Source: Bacillus sp. ZZV12-4809
Lineage (GTDB): Bacteria; Bacillota; Bacilli; Bacillales; Cytobacillaceae
DNA: 64,000 bases
NCBI RefSeq assembly: GCF_009849585.1
Contig: NZ_VCRN01000010.1
Coordinates: 1 to 64,000, forward strand
Direction of reading: 5' to 3'
Positions 59,254 to 64,000 of this stretch are shown piece by piece (the first letter of the stretch is position 1; every line of letters begins with the position of its first letter). Both the position numbers and the translations under genes were made by a program. The notes below the pieces were generated by a model. It was not told the origin of the DNA. It worked only from the letters and a program-made list of their open reading frames with translations, and did no database searches.

Positions 59254-60204
59254 TTATAACTTTGCAGGCTTTTTTACTTTTGGAAGAATTTTATTTAATG
59301 GAACTTTCTTCTCACGTGACCATGTGGAATCATCAGACGAATCGAATTGCTCTAGGAAAGTTATAACTTCCTTTGTAATCGGTGTCGGAGTGGAGGCTCC
59401 TGCCGTAACGGCAACAGTTGATGCGTCTTTAATCCAATTCAAATCCAGTTCTGAAATATCAGCAATGCGATAGGCTTTTGTACCGGCAATTTCTTCTGAG
59501 ACTTGTGCAAGACGGTTGGAATTATTGCTTTTTGGGTCGCCTACAACAATTAATACATCGGCCTGGCCAGCTTGTTCTGCTACTGCTTCCTGGCGAACCT
59601 GGGTAGCCATGCAGATTTCTTTATGGAACTCTGCATGAGGGTACTTTTCTTTAATTTCATCCATTACATGAGCGACATCCCATTGGCTCATTGTAGTTTG
59701 ATTTGTCACCAGTATTTTATCAGCCTGGATATTAAGTTCATTTACATCCTCAACAGTCTGTACTAAATGCACTGCATGAGGAGCCACTCCAACTGCTCCT
59801 TCAGGTTCCGGATGGCCTTTTTTGCCAATGTAAATGATTTGAAAACCTTCCTTTTCTTTTTCCCTTATCAAATCATGGGTTCTTGTTACATCAGGGCATG
59901 TTGCATCAAGTGTCACAAGGCCTTTTTGTTTCGCTGCTTCCCGCACTTCAGGTGAAATGCCATGGGCTGTAAAAATGACTGTGCCCTTATCGACTTTATC
60001 CAAGATTTCTTTGCGGTCTTTTCCATCAAGTGTAACGATGCCTTCCTCTTCAAAAGCATCTGTCACATGTTTGTTATGGACAATCATACCCAAAATATAG
60101 ATGGGTCTCGGCAAAGATGGATCAAGTGCAGCATTCCTCGCGATAACCATTGCATCCACCACACCGTAACAATACCCCCGAGGAGAGATTTTTATGACGT
60201 TCAT
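59254..60204 (-). CDS. ispH: 4-hydroxy-3-methylbut-2-enyl diphosphate reductase
   Basis: Last step of the MEP isoprenoid pathway, giving IPP and DMAPP. The 4Fe-4S cysteines are Cys12, Cys103 and Cys198. 316 residues (314 in B. subtilis, YqfP). ATG after AGGGAGGA. Single gene on the minus strand. Confidence 0.96.
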   Translation of the reverse strand: MNVIKISPRGYCYGVVDAMVIARNAALDPSLPRPIYILGMIVHNKHVTDAFEEEGIVTLDGKDRKEILDKVDKGTVIFTAHGISPEVREAAKQKGLVTLDATCPDVTRTHDLIREKEKEGFQIIYIGKKGHPEPEGAVGVAPHAVHLVQTVEDVNELNIQADKILVTNQTTMSQWDVAHVMDEIKEKYPHAEFHKEICMATQVRQEAVAEQAGQADVLIVVGDPKSNNSNRLAQVSEEIAGTKAYRIADISELDLNWIKDASTVAVTAGASTPTPITKEVITFLEQFDSSDDSTWSREKKVPLNKILPKVKKPAKL

Positions 60205-60374
60205 CTGTATATCCTCCCTAATAAAAGCTTATATATGAATGGAACTGAGTTCATCTTTCAAAACGGAAAAACTCCATATTGCCCCTCTATTATATAAGAG
60301 ATAAACCGATAATACAAAAGGAGTAATTCTTCTTATGAAAAAAGCAAAAAAAGAATGCACCGGCATTCTTTTCT

Positions 60375-60944
60375 TTAAATATATAATTTCGGTCTGGAAA
60401 TACCTTCTGCTGATGATGTCTTGGCAGCGGGCTGTTCCACCTTTTGTTTCTTTTTTGTCTTTTTGGGCTTTGAATTCTGTGTCTTTTTTTCTGTATTTGC
60501 CTGTTGGGATTCCACCTTGGCTTCTGAAGCTGTCTCATCAGCTTCAGGTGCATCCTTTATGCCTCGATATAGCTTCCACATGGCAGGCAGATTCCTGACC
60601 AGCGGTCCATACTGCTGAACCATGGGGCCGATTTGCTGTGCTGTATTTAATACCTTTTGAGTGTTGGTTAGAAAGCCGTTTATGGACGAAGGATTGCTTA
60701 ATGCCTGCAGTATGCCTCCTGATGAGGGAGAGCCTCCTGCAGCTCTGGCAGCTCCCATCCCTGCAGCGGGCTGGGCATTTCCTTTTCCTAATATTTTAGA
60801 GAGCAATCCTCCGCCTCCACCGCCGCGTTTCATGCCCGGAGGGCCGCCCATCATTGGCCCCATGGGAGGTCTTCCCTGCATGGGGGTCATAAAAGGGTGG
60901 GGGGGCATCCCTCCGCGCATAGGGGGTCTCGGTCCTGGCAACAT
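60375..60944 (-). CDS. yqfQ: YqfQ family protein (VrrA-like)
   Basis: A 189-residue protein with a Pro/Gly/Met-rich N-terminus (PGPRPPMRGGMPP, GGGGGG), a conserved middle (about 75-130: LSNPSSINGFL to NLPAMWKLYRGI) and a Lys/Gln/Glu-rich tail. This is the Bacillus YqfQ family, of unknown function; its composition and a sigma-K-like promoter suggest a spore-surface role. Start at ATG 60944, 9 nt after GGAGG; ATG 60950 is too close to it. Confidence 0.85.
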   Translation of the reverse strand: MLPGPRPPMRGGMPPHPFMTPMQGRPPMGPMMGGPPGMKRGGGGGGLLSKILGKGNAQPAAGMGAARAAGGSPSSGGILQALSNPSSINGFLTNTQKVLNTAQQIGPMVQQYGPLVRNLPAMWKLYRGIKDAPEADETASEAKVESQQANTEKKTQNSKPKKTKKKQKVEQPAAKTSSAEGISRPKLYI

Positions 60945-61001
60945 ATTCATTGGCCTCCTCTCATTGCATATTTCTGCATCTTAAATAAAAATTTCATAAT
61001 A

Positions 61002-61028
61002 TAAAGTATGCGTATATCCCATTTTGGT
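61002..61028 (-). promoter_or_regulatory. Candidate sigma-K promoter for yqfQ
   Basis: On the minus strand AC (61028-61027), 16 bp, then CATACTTTA (61010-61002), which fits AC-N16-CATANNNTA. It lies about 55 bp before the start codon. The remaining 61029-61265 holds AT-rich DNA and a 6-bp hairpin (61226-61240) in the cshB leader. Confidence 0.4.
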
Positions 61029-61265
61029 TTAGGCATAATTCAGAAGAAACCAATTTATTTATTAAAATCACCTAAAAAGCTCATCATAAAAATATAAAAG
61101 CCTGTTTGAGTGGTTATTTGCAGAAAACTTTATTATAATAACAGGATGTAAGAAAAGCTCGGAACCAGCAAGTTGTCAGTTGATACTAGTAGATCTTACT
61201 CACTAATATATGTTTTGGATACTGCCTTAACGTAAGGCGAGTCTGAATAATTGAGGAGTTTTTAT

Positions 61266-62576
61266 ATGAACGAAACGAGATTTGACCGATTTAACTTAAA
61301 GCCCTTTATTATAGAAGCGGTTACAGATTTTGGCTTTTATGAGCCGACAGAAATTCAGGAAAGAATGATCCCTGCTGTGCTGAAGGGAGAAAGCGCAATA
61401 GGGCAATCACAAACTGGCACAGGAAAAACCCATTCATATGTGCTGCCTATCCTTCATAAGGTTGATCCTTCCCTCCAGGAGGTTCAGGCTATTATTACAG
61501 CTCCAACCAGAGAGCTTGCCAATCAGATTTATCATGAAATTCTTAAGGTTACAGAGCATTGTCCGGAGGGAGAAGAAATATCTGCACGCTGCTATATTGG
61601 CGGTACGGACAAGCAGAGAACCATTGAAAAGCTGAAAAAACAGCCTCATGTGGTTGTAGGTACACCGGGAAGAATAAATGACCTCGTAAAAGAACAGGCA
61701 TTGTTTGTGCATACTGCCGAAATTCTTATTGTGGATGAAGCAGATTTAATGCTTGATATGGGATTTATTGAAGATGTTGACCAAATTGCAGCAAGGATGC
61801 CGGAGAAGCTGCAAATGCTTGTATTCTCAGCTACAATTCCTGAGAAGCTGAAGCCTTTCCTGAAAAAATACATGGAAAATCCAAAATATGTTCACGTGGA
61901 GCCAAAGCAGGCCACAGCAGCAAATATTGAGCACTGGCTTCTGCCTTCCAAACACCGCAATAAAGTAGAGCTGGTATATCAGGCACTGACTTCCTTAAAC
62001 CCTTACTTAGCCATTGTATTCACCAACACCAAGAAAAAAGCGGACGAAGTGGCAGACGGATTAATCAGCAAAGGCCTGAAGGTCGGACGTATCCATGGGG
62101 ACCTTAACCCGCGTGAACGAAAGAAAATGATGAAGCAGATTCTAGACCTTGAGTTTCAATATATTGTGGCAACAGACCTGGCTGCCAGAGGCATTGATAT
62201 ACAGGGGATCAGCCATGTAATTAACTATGAACTTCCAACCGATCTTGATTTTTATATTCATCGGGTTGGGCGGACAGCGCGTGCAGGTTTCTCGGGAATT
62301 GCGGTAACAGTGTATGAAATCTCCGATGAAGATGCATTGAACAGACTAGAAAAAATGGGAATAGAATTCAGGCACAAAGATCTTCAAAAAGGTGAATGGA
62401 CAGACCTGGATAATCGCAACAAGCGAAAAACAAGACAGAAACAAACAGATGACATTGATAAAAAAGCCGCTTCATTGGTGAAAAAACCTAAAAAAGTAAA
62501 ACCAGGCTATAAAAAGAAAATGAAATGGGAAATGGACAAAATTAAAAAACGCGAAAGAAGAATCAAGCGTAAATAA
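61266..62576 (+). CDS. cshB: DEAD-box RNA helicase CshB
   Basis: ATP-dependent RNA helicase linked to cold-shock mRNA unwinding. Motifs Q (FGFYEPTEIQ), I (QTGTGKT), II (DEAD), III (SAT) and VI (HRVGRTARAG), with a basic C-terminal tail (about 375-436). ATG 61266 after GAGGAG gives 436 residues (438 in B. subtilis, YqfR). nfo follows 24 nt later. Confidence 0.95.
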   Translation: MNETRFDRFNLKPFIIEAVTDFGFYEPTEIQERMIPAVLKGESAIGQSQTGTGKTHSYVLPILHKVDPSLQEVQAIITAPTRELANQIYHEILKVTEHCPEGEEISARCYIGGTDKQRTIEKLKKQPHVVVGTPGRINDLVKEQALFVHTAEILIVDEADLMLDMGFIEDVDQIAARMPEKLQMLVFSATIPEKLKPFLKKYMENPKYVHVEPKQATAANIEHWLLPSKHRNKVELVYQALTSLNPYLAIVFTNTKKKADEVADGLISKGLKVGRIHGDLNPRERKKMMKQILDLEFQYIVATDLAARGIDIQGISHVINYELPTDLDFYIHRVGRTARAGFSGIAVTVYEISDEDALNRLEKMGIEFRHKDLQKGEWTDLDNRNKRKTRQKQTDDIDKKAASLVKKPKKVKPGYKKKMKWEMDKIKKRERRIKRK

Positions 62577-62600
62577 GGAACTAAAGGGAGAGGTATTTTC

Positions 62601-63494
62601 ATGTTGAAGATTGGATCACATGTTTCCATGAGCGGGAAAAAAATGCTTTTAGCAGCAAGTGAAGAAGCTGTTTCATATGGCTCCAATACATTTATGATCT
62701 ATACAGGGGCTCCGCAAAACACAAGAAGAAAAAAAATCGAAGATCTGAACATTGAAGCAGGACTGAAGCATATGGCAGAGAACGGGATTGCTGATATTGT
62801 TGTACATGCTCCTTATATCATCAATATCGGAAATACTACAAACCCTTCAACATTTGAATTAGGCGTAAATTTTCTGCGCTCTGAAATCGACCGCACCGAA
62901 GCGATTGGAGCTAAACAGATTGTACTCCATCCCGGCGCCCATGTTGGAGCAGGAACAGAGGCCGGCATCAAAAAAATCGTAGAAGGCTTAAATGAAGTTC
63001 TGAACGGAGAAGAAAATGTGCAAATCGCACTTGAGACCATGGCTGGAAAAGGATCAGAGTGCGGGAGATCCTTCGAAGAGCTGGCTATGATTATTGAGGG
63101 AGTCAATTATAACAATCACTTATCTGTATGCTTTGATACTTGTCATACACATGATGCAGGATATGATATTGTGAATGATTTCGATGGAGTATTGGAAGAA
63201 TTCGATAAGATTATTGGACTTGACCGTCTGAAAGTCCTTCACATTAATGACAGTAAGAATGAGCGCGGAACGCGTAAAGACCGTCACGCTAATATCGGAT
63301 TTGGCCATATCGGCTTCAATGCCTTAAATTATATTGTCCATCATCCGCAATTAAAGGAAATCCCTAAAATTCTGGAGACTCCTTATGTAGGCGAAGATAA
63401 AAATAATAAAAAAGCCCCTTATAAGCATGAAATAGGAATGCTGCGCAGCCAGGAATTCAATGAAAGCTTATTGGAAGTCATTGCGGCTGTATAA
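62601..63494 (+). CDS. nfo: Endonuclease IV
   Basis: Tri-zinc apurinic/apyrimidinic endonuclease for base-excision repair (spore DNA repair in B. subtilis, YqfS). Conserved [40 protein letters not shown] and HINDSKN. 297 residues. ATG after GGGAGAGG. Confidence 0.96.
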   Translation: MLKIGSHVSMSGKKMLLAASEEAVSYGSNTFMIYTGAPQNTRRKKIEDLNIEAGLKHMAENGIADIVVHAPYIINIGNTTNPSTFELGVNFLRSEIDRTEAIGAKQIVLHPGAHVGAGTEAGIKKIVEGLNEVLNGEENVQIALETMAGKGSECGRSFEELAMIIEGVNYNNHLSVCFDTCHTHDAGYDIVNDFDGVLEEFDKIIGLDRLKVLHINDSKNERGTRKDRHANIGFGHIGFNALNYIVHHPQLKEIPKILETPYVGEDKNNKKAPYKHEIGMLRSQEFNESLLEVIAAV

Positions 63495-63541
63495 ATATAG
63501 TTCAGTTTGATTGGCTGAGCCTTGAAAAAAGAGTCAATAGT

Positions 63542-63573
63542 AAAAAGCTGTGCCTGGAATGCACAGCTTTTTT
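63542..63573. terminator. Terminator between nfo and yqfT
   Basis: A 12-bp stem (63542-63553 with 63561-63572), 7-nt loop, T-run on either strand. Confidence 0.9.
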
Positions 63574-63603
63574 GCGTGAAAAATTAAGTATGATAAGTGA
63601 GAT

Positions 63604-63858
63604 TTATTTTGTAAATTGCATAAAAAGCCTGTTTACTTCCCTTGCAGTTTCCGGGCCGGCAATCTTTGCAATTTCCTTTATGATTTTTGTCCTTTCGCGG
63701 TCATCAAAGATGTTTACTTGTTTGCCTCTCAAATGATCTGCAATTTTCTGTGCTTGCGCTTTCGTGATCTGGATGTTGAACTGTTCTCCATATTTTAATA
63801 ATTCATCTGCTGTAATATTGCTTAACTTATGATTAATGATGTTTTCGAATATTTTCAT
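63604..63858 (-). CDS. yqfT: DUF2624 family protein YqfT
   Basis: An 84-residue helical protein (MKIFENIINHKL to NRLFMQFTK) found beside nfo in Bacillus. Function unknown. No membrane segment. ATG at 63858 after GGAGTGATG. Convergent with nfo. Confidence 0.88.
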   Translation of the reverse strand: MKIFENIINHKLSNITADELLKYGEQFNIQITKAQAQKIADHLRGKQVNIFDDRERTKIIKEIAKIAGPETAREVNRLFMQFTK

Positions 63859-63944
63859 TTTTCATCACTCCTCCTCAGTACTTTATGAGTGAAGACTGTG
63901 AATAGTGACTATAAGTTTCAAAATTTCCGACAAAAGCATGTACC

Positions 63945-63973
63945 TTTACTTTAAATGCATGTTCTTGTATACT
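63945..63973 (+). promoter_or_regulatory. Promoter of an off-window gene
   Basis: TTTACT (63945-63950), 17 bp, TATACT (63968-63973), pointing out of the window to the right. A Zur-like sequence follows it. Confidence 0.55.
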
Positions 63974-63984
63974 GTGTTAGTAAA

Positions 63985-63999
63985 TCGTAATGATTCTTA
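63985..63999. promoter_or_regulatory. Zur/Fur-like operator at the window edge
   Basis: TCGTAAT-G-ATTCTTA: the left half is an exact Zur half site of the 7-1-7 consensus TCGTAATNATTACGA; the right half keeps only ATT and the last A. It sits just after the -10 above. In several Bacillus a zinc ABC transporter and zur adjoin nfo, which would fit. Confidence 0.45.
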
Positions 64000-64000
64000 A

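Overview
The window is a stretch of chromosome from a low-GC, spore-forming Bacillaceae (Firmicutes). The basis is conserved gene order around the sda-yqeG-comE-dnaK-floA-era-dnaG-sigA-nfo block of Bacillus, the presence of sporulation genes (sda, gpr, spoIIP, yqfC, yqfD), strong AGGAGG-type ribosome binding sites, frequent TTG/GTG starts and sigma-A promoters. The protein sequences and the intergenic repeat family suggest a relative of Bacillus/Cytobacillus firmus; that genus call is an inference. No transposase, phage gene, tRNA, rRNA or CRISPR array was seen.

Layout. 0-4.3 kb: an M3 peptidase, phospholipid genes pssA (minus) and psd, the sporulation checkpoint gene sda (minus), and a DnaA-box cluster. 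4.3-9.4 kb: the yqeG-yqeH-aroE-yhbY-nadD-yqeK-rsfS-yqeM operon (ribosome assembly, NAD and shikimate synthesis). 9.4-15.7 kb: comER (minus), comEA-comEB-comEC for DNA uptake, yqzM (minus) and holA. 15.7-19.0 kb: rpsT (minus), then gpr, spoIIP and yqxA. 19.1-30.4 kb: lepA, hemW and the CIRCE-controlled hrcA-grpE-dnaK-dnaJ-prmA-rsmE-mtaB heat-shock operon. 30.4-33.9 kb: deoC with a CcpA (cre) site, a Na/Pi transporter (minus), rpsU and yqeY. 33.9-44.8 kb: an NfeD protein and flotillin FloA, the sporulation pair yqfC-yqfD, then phoH, pgpH, ybeY, dgkA, cdd and era. 44.9-50.9 kb: yqzL, recO, a glycyl T-box with glyQS, and the regulators ccpN and ppsR. 51.3-54.8 kb: the yqxD-dnaG-sigA macromolecular synthesis operon. 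54.9-64 kb: a membrane protein, an acyl-CoA dehydrogenase with a cre site, cccA, trmK, yqfO, ispH, yqfQ, cshB, nfo, yqfT, and at the right edge a promoter with a Zur-like operator for an off-window gene.

Most of the window is ordinary, conserved housekeeping sequence. The less expected content is in intergenic DNA: five copies, in different states of decay, of a roughly 190-bp inverted-repeat-ended element (30.5, 33.5, 42.6, 42.9 and 51.0 kb). There are also a four-box DnaA cluster, three cre-like sites, candidate forespore and mother-cell promoters, a structured leader before cdd, and several start-site revisions, including a possible ATT start for yqxD. No clear new multi-gene system was found.
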